Source: Strobilurus pachycystidiatus | Lineage: Eukaryota; Basidiomycota; Agaricomycetes; Agaricales; Physalacriaceae | Reading direction: 5' to 3' | Assembly: GCA_019915135.1 (NCBI GenBank) | Contig: JAHLMK010000002.1 | Span: 372,001-436,000, forward strand | Length of the DNA stretch: 64,000 nt | In this document: piece after piece, positions 10,937 to 22,970 of the stretch | Layout: the number at the start of each line of letters is the position of its first letter | How positions within the stretch are numbered: position 1 is the stretch's first letter | Translations under genes and position numbers: made by a program | The notes under the pieces: model-generated | What the model was told of the DNA's origin: nothing | What the model saw: only the letters and a program-made list of their open reading frames with translations | Database searches by the model: none

Positions 10937-12241
10937 TCAAGCCGCGTTCAGATCGTCGTACCCCTTGGGCTCGACGTCGTCAAAGCGCTTGACATCACGG
11001 GTGCCATCCGAGGGCATTCGGTCAATCCGAAAATCGTCGAGCTCTACCTCGCATTGGCTCGTCGGTTCCCAAGTACTCACACTCTGGTGCTGGCTGTCGG
11101 CATCGTTCGTTGTCATAGTGGTCACTGTGATTCCTTGCGACCGAACCTTCAATGTCGAGAGCTGAGTCGTCGACTTCGAGCTGGTCGCCCGATTTTCTGA
11201 CCAGTGGCAGCCTGCAGTCCACAATGTGGCCAACAAGACTCCAATGACCTCGACGTAGACATTTGTCACAAAGATATAAGCTGTTAAGGAGAAAAGTTAG
11301 GTAACGCTGAGGCGCCAAATATCAGACTTACTGCCGTAGAAGAAATCTTTGTTTCGGAAGACGAAGATAAGTTGACCTATGCTGAGTATGCAAGGGAATG
11401 CAAAACTCGCGACACCAAGATAGAATAGCCTCTTCAACGCATTTCCGGCACCTGTATGATGCAATGAGTCGAAGAATAGAGGCGACAAAAGAACTTACTA
11501 GATACGATGCCCGAAGACTTCGCAACTCGTCGGCCCATACCAATCTTCCAAAGAAAGAAAGCCGAGGCATAACTGGAGTGTTATAAGTAGACATCCAGTG
11601 ACGCAAGTGTAGGACGAATACACACCAGTTGTCAAACACTTGGAGGAACCATTCGATTTTAGTGTACGGGGCATCAGACCACAGATGCTGGAATGGGCCA
11701 ATGGGATTGACGCCAGAAATCACGTCGGTAAATTTGACCATGAATATGATCAAGTTGGTGGTCCGCGCGACTTTGAACAACGCCAGAGGCACGAAGATAG
11801 CCAAGAGCAATTTGCCGGAAGTCGATCGGCGGGGAAGGACGACGGAAAGTCGGAATGCCAAGATGCAATCAACGAAGATTGGTAGGAAGAGGATAATCGA
11901 GATATAAGCGCTGAGGGTCTTTTCTTCGACGGGTTCTTCCGGATGAAGAATGGCTTGGACCTGTTCATACGACATGAGTTCTGGTTGTAATCGAAGTCGC
12001 GTGAGAGATTTGATCCTACGTAGAGCCTTATGTTGATGATCCCTAGTACAATGCCCATGATAACCGAGAACAGGTTCATGAGGAAGATAGGTTGGCGGCG
12101 GAGTGCAGGGGTAGAGAAGAGAACCAGCATGACTAGGAGAGGGACCAGCACAGCGGCCCACACCGTCCCTATCATGAGTAGATTGAGAGACGGAGTGATC
12201 GCGCCGGTGTATTGAGCGATGTCTGGCGGCAGGGAAGCCAT
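10937..12241 (-). CDS. Seven-transmembrane protein, GPCR-like, function unknown
   Basis: Spliced exons give about 390 residues starting MASLPPDIAQYTGAI at the ATG at 12241. Seven hydrophobic segments follow: LLMIGTVWAAVLVPLLVMLV; IFLMNLFSVIMGIVLGIINI; YISIILFLPIFVDCILAF; LLLAIFVPLALFKVA; an aromatic segment around YASAFFLWK; LGVASFAFPCILSIGQLIFV; and YVEVIGVLLATLWTAG. A hydrophilic Ser/Thr/Asp-rich cytoplasmic tail of about 80 residues ends DDLNAA. Introns near 12010, 11625, 11500 and 11285 have canonical ends. The topology fits a fungal GPCR-like or sensor family, but it lacks the recognisable features of STE3 pheromone receptors and I cannot name the family. It is divergent from the terpene synthase fusion and could serve in sensing, transport or resistance (all inference). 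Confidence 0.8.
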
Positions 12242-13352
12242 GTTGATATGAGAGGCGACGCTGAAACAAGAAAAAGACCTTGTTTTTATAAGGTATCAGA
12301 ATCCGGAGGAGTCGTATTCGACACCCCATTTGTTGAACGCCACCAAGGACGATACCCTCATGGTCTTGACCATCCCGCATCAGTCTTCTGCTGTCTATCA
12401 CTGATAGGTTCTGCCAGAGACCTGAAGCTTTTCTCGGTGAGCCAGCTACTGCCCACACGACGTTGTTGAGATATGTGGTTCTGACAGAAGATACGGTGAT
12501 GATCAACAGATATCCCCGAGTCGCAATGAGGCCAAAGGTATGACGCAGTTTGCGAACAAGGGACGTGCAAGAGAGTCCGGATGACCACCCAAACGATCAG
12601 CATCCCTGGCCCCTTCACAAAGAATATGAAGACGAGGACCTGCATGAGCCTTTCAGATCAGGCCAACTCAGCAATCATTCCGCTCCATTTGGATGCGAGA
12701 TATCACTGAGCAGCACTGATGTCGATGATCATCAAGAGTCAGTGGGACAGGAGGACAACGACGCAACGAAGTTCTGACATACGAGTAGAAAGTTTGTGGC
12801 GTCCGGCGTCTGCACGGTGCGGAACCGATTATCCAAAAACAAGGAGAGACGTGAAACCGGTTCTATCATGTTCTGTACGATCAGAAAGTAACATCTGCGG
12901 TGATTTACATGGATAGTTTTGAGTGAATAGTGTTGGTGTCAAAGGTTCACGATACCCGTGTCCTCGCTGGTCCGAGTCCGACAGTTTGATCGATCGCGAG
13001 GTGACCCAATCGGGCATTGAATACTTTTCGCGTTCGCTCCGCCATGGTCGCTTTACTCCGAACGACTTTCAGCGAGGTGCGAACGCATTCAGAGCACGAT
13101 GCGGTTTCACTGACCGGGCCTGAATGCGCATCTCCATTTGTGTCAGCCGCTCAACCCATCCTGTTGACGTAGGCCACATCTGAGTGGCCAAAACAAATGG
13201 TCAAGCGTAACCGAGAGATTCAGCAACTGACTGAATGGGCCTATCGCACGCACAGCGTCGAGCCTTGAATGGTTGCGGGATATTCTCAGCACGCATAAAA
13301 CCTCTTGTCTTTGGTGTCTGGGCGCTCTCACCGCCCATCGAACTCGTCACAC
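12242..13352. promoter_or_regulatory. Divergent promoter region, 7-TM gene / STS-HMGS fusion
   Basis: 1.11 kb between divergent ATGs at 12241 (minus) and 13353 (plus). A TATA-like CATAAAA lies at 13294-13300, 53 bp before the fusion ATG, followed by a pyrimidine/G-rich leader. No coding sequence in this stretch has domain or splice support. Confidence 0.5.
13294..13300 (+). promoter_or_regulatory. TATA-like element of the STS-HMGS gene
   Basis: CATAAAA 53 bp upstream of the start codon at 13353, in the only plausible core-promoter position. It is a short motif, so the call rests on position. Confidence 0.4.
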
Positions 13353-16300
13353 ATGACTGGCATCCAGTTCAAGCTCCCTGACCTACTTGGAAGGTGGCCT
13401 TGGCCCCGTGCCATCAGCCCTTACTACAAGGAATGCGGCGCCGAGTCTTTGGCATGGAGCAAGCCATTCAATGCCTTTTCACCGCGAGCCCAGATGGCCT
13501 TTGACCTTTGCGACACGGCTCTTTTGGCTTCATTGGCTTTCCCTGATCACTCTAAAGGTATTGTTTCCTGCCAATGCACGTAGTCTTTTACTCACATGTG
13601 TTCACCAGAGGGCTGTCGCATTGGCTGCGATCTGATCTATCTCTTTGGCGTCTTCGATGTTCGCAAGTCCTCGTCATTTTCGTACCTTGACTGATCGGTG
13701 CGCGTAGGAACATTCAGACGCGATGGATGCTGGCTCAGTCCAGGAGTGGTCTGATATCATCATGGACGCACTTAGGAATCCTCACACTCCTCGTCCAAGA
13801 GGAGAGCCTATCATTGGCGAAATGACCCGCTCGTATGTCCCCCCTTGGTCTAAGGTGGATTTTCATCTGATATAATTTGACCAGGTTTTGGTCCAATGCG
13901 ATACAAACCGCCGGACCTACCTGTCAGAAACGCTTCATCGACGAGTTCGAGGTATATACCCGCTCCGTCGTCGCCCAGGCTGCTGATCGCGACCGTTTCG
14001 TCTTCCGTAAGATTTTCTCCTTTTCTAGCTATACTACGCACTTACGACTCGTTCAAGGTGACGCGGAGAGCTTTATGGTTCTGCGTCGCGACGACGTTGG
14101 CGCCAAACCTAGTTTTGCTCTTCTTGAGATGTTTATGGAGCTTCCACAGGAGGTTTACGACCACCCTGTGCTCGTTACTCTGAGAGAGTGCGCCATAGAT
14201 ATGTTATGTCTCGCCAACGTATGACCTGTACTTCGTTCCTATGTCCTGTCTAACACTTATGCAGGACATCCTTTCCTTCAACGTTGAACAATCGCGAGGA
14301 GACGACCACAACATCGTCACACTCATTATGAACCATGAGAAGTTGGATGTGCACCAGGCTATGAAATACGTCGCCGACCTGCATGATGCATTTGTGGAGA
14401 AGTTCCTTGCTGCCTTCCACGAGCTCCCATCATTCGGTGATGCCCAAAGTGATGAATGGGCCCGGACATACGCCAATGGTTTGGGCAACTGGATCCGCGC
14501 CAATGAATGCTGGAGCTTCGAGTCTTGGCGTTACTTCAAGAACGACGGCCCTCGTATACAGCAGACGCTTGTCGTGGACCTCCTTCCCAAGGTCAACACT
14601 TCTCAGGAGTTTACCTCGTCAATTCCACCTGAATCACGATACATACAATCGGCAGTCCTGCCAAATCGCCCTCGTCCAGAAAATGTTGGCATTATCGCTA
14701 TGGAAATGTACTTCCCCAAACGCGTTAGTGTTCTCCTCGGAGTATCGTGTCGTTATGAAACTCAACCTGTAACAGTGTATCTCTGAGAAGGATCTCGAGA
14801 AGTTCGACGGCGTCAAGGAGGGCAAATACACCATTGGTCTTGGCCAGGAATATATGGCTTTCACCGATGACCGCGAAGATATCAACTCTTTCGCCTTGAC
14901 GGGTGAGTGTCGTCTTTTGGTGACTTTGCGGATTACTCAATGTCTCCCAGCTGTTTCTTCCTTGCTCAAGAAATACAGCATCGACCCCCGGTCTATTGGT
15001 CGCATTGACGTTGGTACGGAGACCATCATCGACAAGAGCAAGAGCGTAAAATCCCACCTCATGGACCTCTTCGCCGAGTGTGGTAACACAGATATTGAGG
15101 GTTTGTTCTACTTGATCACCAGTAGCAAGATTATGAATCTGATGCCCATGTAGGCATTGATTCTAAGCATGCGTGCTATGGATCCACAGCGGCGTTGTTC
15201 AACGCCATCAACTGGGTCGATTCTGCTAGCTGGGATGGAAGATTTGCTATCGTCTTTGCCGGTGACATCGCTGTCTACGCCGAGTCCAGTGCTCGCCCTG
15301 TCGGTGGCGCTGGTGCGTGTGCTATGCTCATTGGACCAAACGCACCGATCGTCGTTGAACGTGAGTTCCTCGTCCTCAATTATTTTAGAGTTTTACTCAT
15401 TGCTCTCTAGCCATCCACGGCACTCACATGTCAAACACCTACGACTTCTGGAAGCCAGCCTTGAATTCTGAGTATCCTGAGGTTGATGGGCCCCTCTCCC
15501 TCAATACATATCTTGACTCCCTGGATCTCGCATATGCTACGTTCATCAAGAAGCACACCCGTCTCGCGGCTCAAACATCTGGACAGAAAATCCCCATCCC
15601 CCTGGCCTCGTCATTTGACTATCAGATCTTCCATAGTCCTTACTCCAAGATCGTTGCGAAGGCTCATGCCCGCCTGGTGAGTCTTGACTCCGAGCTTCTT
15701 GATCTAACAATGAACCTAATCTCGACGCTCCTCAGACTATGAAACCAGAAATTCAACCCGTTCATACCATTGCCAAGAAGGGTGACGACAGCTCTCGCGA
15801 GGTCATCAAGCTCTCTCGACCTCTTTACGAGAAGACGGTTGCGCCGTCCATGACATGTGCCAAAAGATGTGGCAATATGTACACCGCATCGCTCTATGGT
15901 GGTCTCGCATCCCTTGTCAGCAACGTCGACTCCGACGAGTTGAAGGGCAAGAAGATCAGCATGTACGCCTACGGGAGCGGTGCCGCTGCATCTTTCTTCT
16001 CCCTGCGTATCGCGGGAGACACGTCGACGATGAAGAAGAGTATGGCTCTGCGCGAAAGATTGGATGCGATGGATGTGGTGCCCTGTCAGACGTTTGTCGA
16101 TGCTTTGAAGGCGAGTTCTCAGCGCATCGCTCGGTTGCAGAGAGAGACTCATGGTACTTCCAGATGCGCGAGAGCATGCACGACAGCAAGGCGGAGGCGA
16201 GTCATGGTCTCCTCAGCCTGCTTTGGATGCTTCTTAGCTTGGTGTTCCAGTTCCTCGTATCAAGCGCGACGCCGAGCGTCAAGACCAGGGCTTATGTGCC

Positions 16301-16391
16301 TAGAGGCGATATTCACAACGTTTGGCCCGGGTCTTATTATCTTGCGGATGTCGATGCTCAGCAAAGACGTACCTACGTGCAGAAGAAGTGA
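13353..16391 (+). CDS. Sesquiterpene synthase - HMG-CoA synthase fusion (hirsutene-synthase-type)
   Basis: One spliced gene encodes two complete enzymes. Residues 1 to about 321 form a class I basidiomycete sesquiterpene synthase: Asp-rich motif DEHSD at residues 85-89, NSE/DTE motif NDILSFNVE at 221-229, and the RY pair at 310-311 in [10 protein letters not shown] linker of about 35 residues follows. From residue 359 ([15 protein letters not shown]) it is HMG-CoA synthase: Glu408 in [24 protein letters not shown], catalytic Cys474 in [23 protein letters not shown], and the His in [15 protein letters not shown], ending RRTYVQKK. The junction lies inside one exon (14265-14723) with no stop or splice site, so the fusion is encoded. 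HMGS condenses acetyl-CoA with acetoacetyl-CoA at the entry of the mevalonate pathway; the STS cyclises FPP. A protein with this architecture is known to make hirsutene in Stereum hirsutum. The product here is inferred, not proven. About eleven short introns. Confidence 0.95.
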
Positions 16392-16710
16392 GACTAACCA
16401 TGGGGATTGGGCTGAAAGCTCACGCACTTTATCAATGGCATCACTATATAGATTCTATATCAGCACTAATGCATTCAATATCATGATATTGCAATTTGCC
16501 TCCCGCGTGCTACCTTCCGGGCATCATGTGTGTATGATTGTAAACGAGTTAAGTTTTGGTTGATCCACTTGGAGAGTTCTTTCGTTTCTTGGGTGTATGT
16601 AAGTAGTGCGCGTCGCATGTTCCTTCCGGAAACTCGTACTTATTTGCTTGACAACCGTTTAGCCTGAGCAGGCCCCAAGTTTCTCGCTGACTCTGTGATA
16701 GGTCTCTCTG
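16392..16710. other. Convergent intergenic region
   Basis: 319 bp between the fusion-gene stop and the convergent DUF6533 gene stop. It contains 3' UTR-like AT-rich stretches. No gene is seen. Confidence 0.5.
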
Positions 16711-18273
16711 TTATGTTCGAGCGTTCCTTGCGTCCAGCTCGAATGTATCTATCCTATCTAACTCGCTTGGTAACGCGTAAGACTCCGAAGATTGAAAATC
16801 GCTGGTATAAGTACTAGGATTCGCTTCCGAACCGAATGATGAGAACATTGTTGGGGAACGAGGGGATTTCGCCTTCTGGGCCATTATTAGTAGCAGGATT
16901 CGCGTGCAGAAGATTGAATGGAGGACTCGTTGGGGCCTGTCGTTACGGTTAGTCGACAAAGAAGGACGGGTAGTTTGACATACGTAGCGAGCCAGTTCGC
17001 CAAACTCTGGGGGAGGACATCAACAAGTGTTCCGAACAGCGGGTAACGAATTTCTTACTCTGTCAGCGATGGGAACGATAACATTGGCGAGGGATATGAC
17101 TGCTGGTTCGTCAAGGTGGTGTCAAAAGTTCGCATCAGATCACGTACAGAACGTATACAGGAAAAACAACAATCCTGGAAATACGTCAGAAAGAGCGTGG
17201 AAGGTACTGGGACACTCACCATCTTGGAAATACAATTTACTAACCCATGTAGCATGGGGTTGACGCACTAAAAGGAGGCAATCAGTATTGACAGGGCTGG
17301 TAGAGATGAATAAAGACGAACGATGTTGCCGAGCCTTTATACACATGAGGGTAGCGATTACTTCGGGTCAATCATCAGCATATGTTGCATGGAGCATACC
17401 GGTAAACGCACTAGTTTCGCATAAAAGTAGAAGGATGTAGGAGCCCATTATGATAGGGCTAGCATGAATCAAGCGACATCCACGTTCTGTGGTGGTTCCG
17501 TCTGGTACGCACGGTGAGATGGGATAGACAACCGTCAAAAAGAACACTCACAGACGAGAGAGTTCAGCTCGAGCTGAGTCATGACAATGCCCCCAATGGC
17601 GACACACTAACATCATCATGAGTGGTCATTTGAGAGGCAGAAGGAAGTATAGCACGTACCAGAATAAGTAGAATGAAGCCATAGAGTACGGAGCGTCGCC
17701 TTTCCCAAATCGCGTAGGTACGTATCATTAGAATCACTAGATCTCATGAGTGTGATACGAGCTTGAATCACGACGACGGACCTTCGCTTATAATGAGGCC
17801 AATCACAATGAACCCTACATACAAGATATTTCATGAGCCATCGATATGCCGGAAAAAGAACGTTGATCATACAAGTGACAACCTTGAAGTGGCTGATGCA
17901 TTCCTGCACGACAAGCAAAGCATTAGTGAATGGTCTACAGGACAGAAACGATATGCAATCACGCGTACCTCTGGAGTGTAATGTGATAGATGAACTAGTG
18001 ATGACATGATATGTCAGGACTCAGGATGCAAAGCGAATAAGAAGGAGAAACTTACGGTGTAGGGACAGGAAGGTGTCGACGAATGGGAGATACCGATTGA
18101 GCACAAACAGGACCGAGCTGACCGCGATGGGCTTCGACCACACATACTCGATCTGAAAGGTTGTAAGTCTCAGGAGGCGCTGCCAGCGGACGGCTCACCT
18201 CTTGGTCGAGCGTGCATACAAGATCATAAATCTTTGACTTCCAGTCAGCGCCCTGTCGCGCATAGCAATACAT
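16711..18273 (-). CDS. DUF6533-type multi-pass membrane protein
   Basis: Manual splicing recovers the basidiomycete DUF6533 signature. From the ATG at 18273: KIYDLVCTLDQE, an intron, then IEYVWSKPIAVSSVLFVLNR and YLPFVDTFLSL. Later come FIVIGLIISE, intron (45 nt), VILMIRTYAIWERRRSV and LYGFILLILV, then CVAIGGIVMTQLELNSL and ERGCRLIHASPIIMGSYILL. The last exon gives QRVLHSIFCTRILLLIM followed by a polar tail ending FELDARNART. The family has about seven helices, is very numerous in Agaricomycetes, and has no established function. Many very short introns make exact exon borders uncertain. The N-terminus looks short, lacking part of the first helix, so an upstream exon may exist. It converges on the STS-HMGS gene and may be a bystander. 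Confidence 0.8.
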
Positions 18274-19832
18274 GATTAGATCAGCGCACCAGAAGCGCCC
18301 CGCAGCCAGCTAAGGACCCGGAGACAAGAGTGGGCGGCTGCCAGTGCATAGAGGCCATTCATCAGCGTCGTAGTTATCGCCCAAAAACGTACCCGGGCCA
18401 TTGCCTGACTCCTTGTACTCGTCGGTGGCTCGCGGATATGATTTTCAATTAGAAGCGGATCATCGGATGTCACTCGCGGAGCGATATCATTTTTCGGCAC
18501 GACCCTGGAATATGTGAGCACGAAATGGTTTGAAAGGCGAACATTTGAATGCTCTGAGCACTCTGTGTCTAAGTACGCCACACGCAGAGCCTCACACTTG
18601 CCCGAATCGACTGTAGCAAGAAAACTTGGGGATGCCAGGGCCATGCTCGGCAGGCAAATCTACCGCGGGCCGCTGCGCCACATGAACCAAAACACGGTCG
18701 CACAACTTCCGATCAGTGATCAATTGAGGTCAAATCTCTGCTGATCGTCACACTCTGAAACGTCTCGTGTTTGTCTTCCAGTCAAGAGAAACTCTGCCTG
18801 ATGGCACATGCAGATGGCCTAACACACAACTTCTGGGACACGCAGGGACTACGCTTGACTACGCACGACCCTTCGGCAATCGGCAAAAGTCTGCATTTAC
18901 GAGTCTATCAGTAGTCTATCGCAGCTCAGTATGTTGTCACTGACCGGTTATGGGGTCAAAGTCAGCGACAAATGCAGCTCTGTTTATCAGATAAAAGTCA
19001 GGCTTTGCATCTAGTTTCCTCAAGTTCGAGAGGACCCGGGACTCTCACGCCAAGGAGTGTCCGCTCCCGCCAAAATGTCGGTCGCTCTGTACGGCGCGTC
19101 GGGACTTAGGACATCTCATCCTGTCATTGGGAGGTAGATTGAGTGTACAGCTTTCGAATGGTGAGGTACATCGATGGCTAGGTGTACTGGCTGGTCCACC
19201 ACAACGCCTACATTTTTTGGATTTCCTCCAGCATCCCCTCAAATCTGCAAAGGATCCCGACGTTTTGGCCGCTGGGGCGGTATTGGGCGGCGCTGCGCGC
19301 CCGACATTTGTCAATGTGTGTCATGCCCGCCTCCATCATGTGCGTCTAGAGCGGCGCCCGTACATACGCGCTAGCGGCAGTGGGAGCGCGTGCCTTAAAA
19401 TCTGCCAACTCCGGACACTCCTTTGCCTGAGCGTCCCGGGTCCTAGTTCGAGCCGTATCAATTGATTATTCGCGAGGAGGAGGGCAAGTCAGTGATGAAG
19501 AGCTCGATCCTCTGTTACCACGATCCCCTCAACCTTTGTATGCAGCTGCAGTGTGTAAGTGAATTCAAAATAACACCTACCAATATCAACATCCCTAGTC
19601 AAGAGCCTCTTCTGAAAGTGAAAGTGACGTCGACATAGTTTTCCGTAGTGGCGTAGACAGCGCAGCGCGCCATTTCATAATTATGGCTTGGATTGCACGA
19701 CAAGTCCTCTAGAATACATACACATCTTGTGCATTGAGTCCACTACAAGGACCACTCCTCTCCCAAAACGATGCTAAGTACTACACATATTACAATAATG
19801 ATAAACGTCCAAGTATCCCAGGAAAGGATAGA
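18274..19832. other. Long intergenic region without supported gene
   Basis: About 1.56 kb between the DUF6533 start and the ORC1 stop. ORFs at 18276-18644 (minus) and 19127-19465 (plus) start at weak or non-ATG codons and have no recognisable domain or membrane pattern. The region around 19040-19480 is GC-rich. It may contain an undetected short gene or an upstream exon of the DUF6533 gene. Confidence 0.45.
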
Positions 19833-22742
19833 TCAATTCAACACTCTCTTCCAGGCATCTCCGCCTACCTCCCCAAGAACGCGCTCTACTTCATTCTGCT
19901 CCAAGTTCAGCATGACTTTGCGGTCTCCCTCGTCCTTTCTCGCCGCAGCCGTCCCATCCTCTAGCAGCATTGCCCGCGAGGAAACCAACGATTCCAATAC
20001 TATGGCCAGCTCGTGGTTCGTCAGTTTACGTTTAGGGTCATCTCTGCCTCTAAGGATATCCATGTAGGTAAGGTGCTGATGTTGGACCTGTAGAATCGTT
20101 AGGGTCAAATGAAGAACTGGTATTGAGGCACTCAGAACTAACATCGCCCCATTTGATCTCCTCAATGCCCTCCCGCTTTATGCACTTGACCAACGACACC
20201 AACATCACTCTTTCATGGAAGCCGAGGTCCCTCAGGTATGCTGCAGTAGGGTTGTTCTGCATGACCGCCATAACTTCGATGATGTGAGGTGGTTTGGCTA
20301 CCTGTTCTGTGGGCCGGACGAGTTCGACTGCACGCCTTGTCGAGGTTTATAAGTCACGAATACAAAATCAGGCAAGGCTACATACCTGCAGACGTCGAGA
20401 ATTCGCCGTGCGTCTCCAGTGATGTTGGCTACCCGCTTTGACGCCAGATCAATGGCGGATGAGTGGATGACGACCTTGTCCCCTTGCCTCTCAACAGATT
20501 TCATCCGGGACTCTACTATTGTCCTAAGTTGCGGGGCACTGTATGGCGCGAAGTTTGTGCGGACCATCCCTGGAAGGCGAATTTATCAGCGTTGCTTTCC
20601 GATAAAGTAGGAGTAGTTCTTGCCTAGACGACTTCTCACACGCCCTGTCATAACACGCTCGGGTAAGTCGTGAGTGTTTGCTACCGCAATGACGATGAGC
20701 TTGCTGTCTGCGATAGTAGGCCAGTTGAAGAAGTTATACACGACGTCCTGCTTCGTGGTGACCAGCTGGTCTAACTCGTCCATCAAGACAATACTATAGC
20801 GGTGGTTCGGAGAGCAATCGACGACGGGCTATGAACAACTCACCAAGCATGTGCCTCTGGTCCTCGAACTTGGCTCTTCCCAAAGTAGTTGGTCAAGTTT
20901 CTGAGACTCTCTTTCGCGCTAATTGACAAGTGACCGTACTTCTTCACATCATGCTTGGAGAGTGATTCCCATAGGACGGTGTAGGCTGTCGGAGGATCCG
21001 GTATCCTGAGACCGTTAATCTCGACATATGTGAACGGGTTGACTTCCTACACGGTCAAAGGTCAGACCGGCAAAGAGAGAGGCAAAAGTCTCGTACATTC
21101 GATTCGGCAAGTTTCATCAATTCGCGAATGACAGCATGAACCGTCGCCGTCTTTCCAGTCCCTGGCAGCCCAGATATATCTATGATAGCCAACGATGAAC
21201 ATGGGAACAAGTGAAATACCGAATACTCACAGAGACAACCTCCACTACCTTCCTCCAAGAGGGCTAGTATGTTTTCCAGGACATGTGTAAATTCGTCCTC
21301 TCGACATGGCAGCGAGTCAGGCCGACTGGCGACGTGAAGTATCTGCATCGCTCTGAGATACGGATCCTCCGGCAGGTTCGACAAAGTTTCTGCCGAATAA
21401 CCTGGTTGTGCGACCCTTGTAAACTTTTGACGTTTCCTGGGAGATGACTGGGCCCTGCGCGCAAGGACCGCTTTGGAATGAGGTGTGGGATGAGCCATAG
21501 TCTTCTTACGTTTCTTCTTGGGTGTGGTTGGGACGGTTCCGCGCTTACGCTTCTTGCTATGTGTTGTTGACTTGCCATAATCTCCATCGTCCTCCGAAAC
21601 GGCATCACTTTCATCACTGGAAACCGCATCTGCAGCTTCTTCGTCCTCCTCTTCTTCCAAGTCCGACAGCTGCTGGAAATCATCATCGGAAGGCTCCTCC
21701 TCTGACGAATCTCTTTCCTCGGGCACCGGAGATGTTCGTCGCCGTGACGCAGACGATTTGGAGAAGCCCGGTTCGGGTGATGAAGCCTGCACAACCTTTT
21801 TCGGAGCTTTCTTGGGTCGCTTTTGTTGCTCTGGCTCGTTGACGGCAACAGCCCAAGAATCCTCGGGAGGTGGCTTATCCTGAAGCTTCGCGAGGGCACA
21901 AGTGCGATGTTCGTCCCAAGAGAATTCGTAGAAAAGACCGCGTTGAGAGTTGACGGCGAAACGGCATACATAGCCGTCGTCCGTGGGGTTTGATGCAAAT
22001 AGATCAAGCTCATCATCCTCTAAATAGGCGCATTTAAGTAGCGCAACAAGTGTAAAATTGGAGGGCGCACCTCCATTATCTGGCGTGGTCCCGTAAACGC
22101 GACAGGGATGCAGTATAGCTTGGGGGCTCACCACCACGCCTGGCGAATTGAGAGAATAGTATATCTCATTCTGCACGACGTTAGAGGAGAGATATGGGAC
22201 AACGAAGAAGCTCTCACGTGAAGATGCTCCCTCTGAGCGCGAATCTTGGGCATTTGACTCGGTCGCAGGAACCATCGGAGCTTTATGCACATTCGCTCAT
22301 CCAATGGCCGCTCCGCTCCCAGGTCTGTCTCCCATAAGCCTGCAATGACTGCGATGCTAGGTTCACGTGAGGACGTAGATACAAGTACTGTATCCCCAAC
22401 GCAAAACGTGTCCGTTACAGTGGTCTTCTCGGTCGTCGCTCGCTTTCGTCCGGGCGCCTTCTTCTTCACGGTCGTTGTCTTGTTTCGCGAGAACGAGTCG
22501 TAGACGCGTGTTTCCAGATTTCCCTGCTCCTCCTCGTCGAGCTCATTCCAGGCTTCGGCATCATCGCCCTCCAAGTCCAATGTTGGGTCGACTGGCCGCG
22601 TCTTCGGTGGGTTTCGGGATGTCCAAGCGACGCCGGTGCTGCTCCCGGCTGCAGAGGCAGTGACAACAGGTTGACCGCGCTTCGACCGTCGAGTAGGCGT
22701 TTTCGGTTCGGGTACCGTCTTCTTGGGCGAGCTCAAGGCCAT
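19833..22742 (-). CDS. ORC1: Origin recognition complex subunit 1
   Basis: Essential initiator ATPase of DNA replication. From the ATG at 22742 there is a basic N-terminus with SPKK/TPTRRSKRG, then a BAH domain (about 22400-21850: DTFCVGDTVLVSTSS, EIYYSLNSPG, ILHPCRVYG). A long disordered acidic/basic region follows (about 21850-21420; EEEDEE runs and KKRKR/KKKRKK nuclear-localisation signals). The AAA+ ATPase has Walker A GLPGTGKTATVHAVIREL (about 21170) and Walker B VVLMDELDQLV (about 20780), a sensor-1-like region LIVIAVANTHDLPERV, and the ORC1 segment TGDARRILDVCRRAVELV. The C-terminal winged-helix part ends EVGGDAWKRVLN. It is a housekeeping gene lodged between the terpene genes and the PKS. 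An ACGCGT box lies 61 bp upstream of the ATG. Confidence 0.96.
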
Positions 22743-22802
22743 TGCTCGATGATGGCGAACGTAAGGAAGCGAGTCGAGTCTCAGTCTGGGTCCGTCACAC
22801 CA

Positions 22803-22808
22803 ACGCGT
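22803..22808. promoter_or_regulatory. MCB-type box (ACGCGT) in the ORC1 promoter
   Basis: A palindromic ACGCGT, flanked as AACGCGTAA, lies 61 bp upstream of the ORC1 ATG. ACGCGT is the MluI cell-cycle box bound by MBF in fungi, which activates many S-phase genes. The motif is seen; its function here is inferred from the family of target genes. Confidence 0.45.
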
Positions 22809-22970
22809 AAGTCATATCACCTGACTACGTGACTGGCATATTATAATTTTAGACTATCGAGGCAAGCTCAAACGGCTCAGACGTAAAGGATTAACGAGCA
22901 GGATATGACTTTATTGCGAGTACGGTATTTCAAGATAATTGCAGTAATTCTAAAGTACTATGTAGCTTGT

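Noticed and set aside
10937..12241. STE3-type pheromone receptor at a mating locus
   Set aside because: It has seven helices, but none of the STE3 sequence features and no pheromone precursor or homeodomain genes nearby.
11328..12506. 392-codon minus ORF overlapping the 7-TM gene as a separate gene
   Set aside because: It reads through introns and joins one true exon to out-of-frame sequence. Splicing from the ATG at 12241 gives a coherent seven-helix protein.
14265..16391. HMG-CoA synthase as a separate gene
   Set aside because: The exon carrying its start also encodes the end of the terpene cyclase in the same frame, with no stop, promoter or splice boundary.
19127..19465. 112-codon plus ORF between the DUF6533 gene and ORC1
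   Set aside because: Non-ATG start, no domain or splice support. GC-rich sequence produces long open frames by chance.
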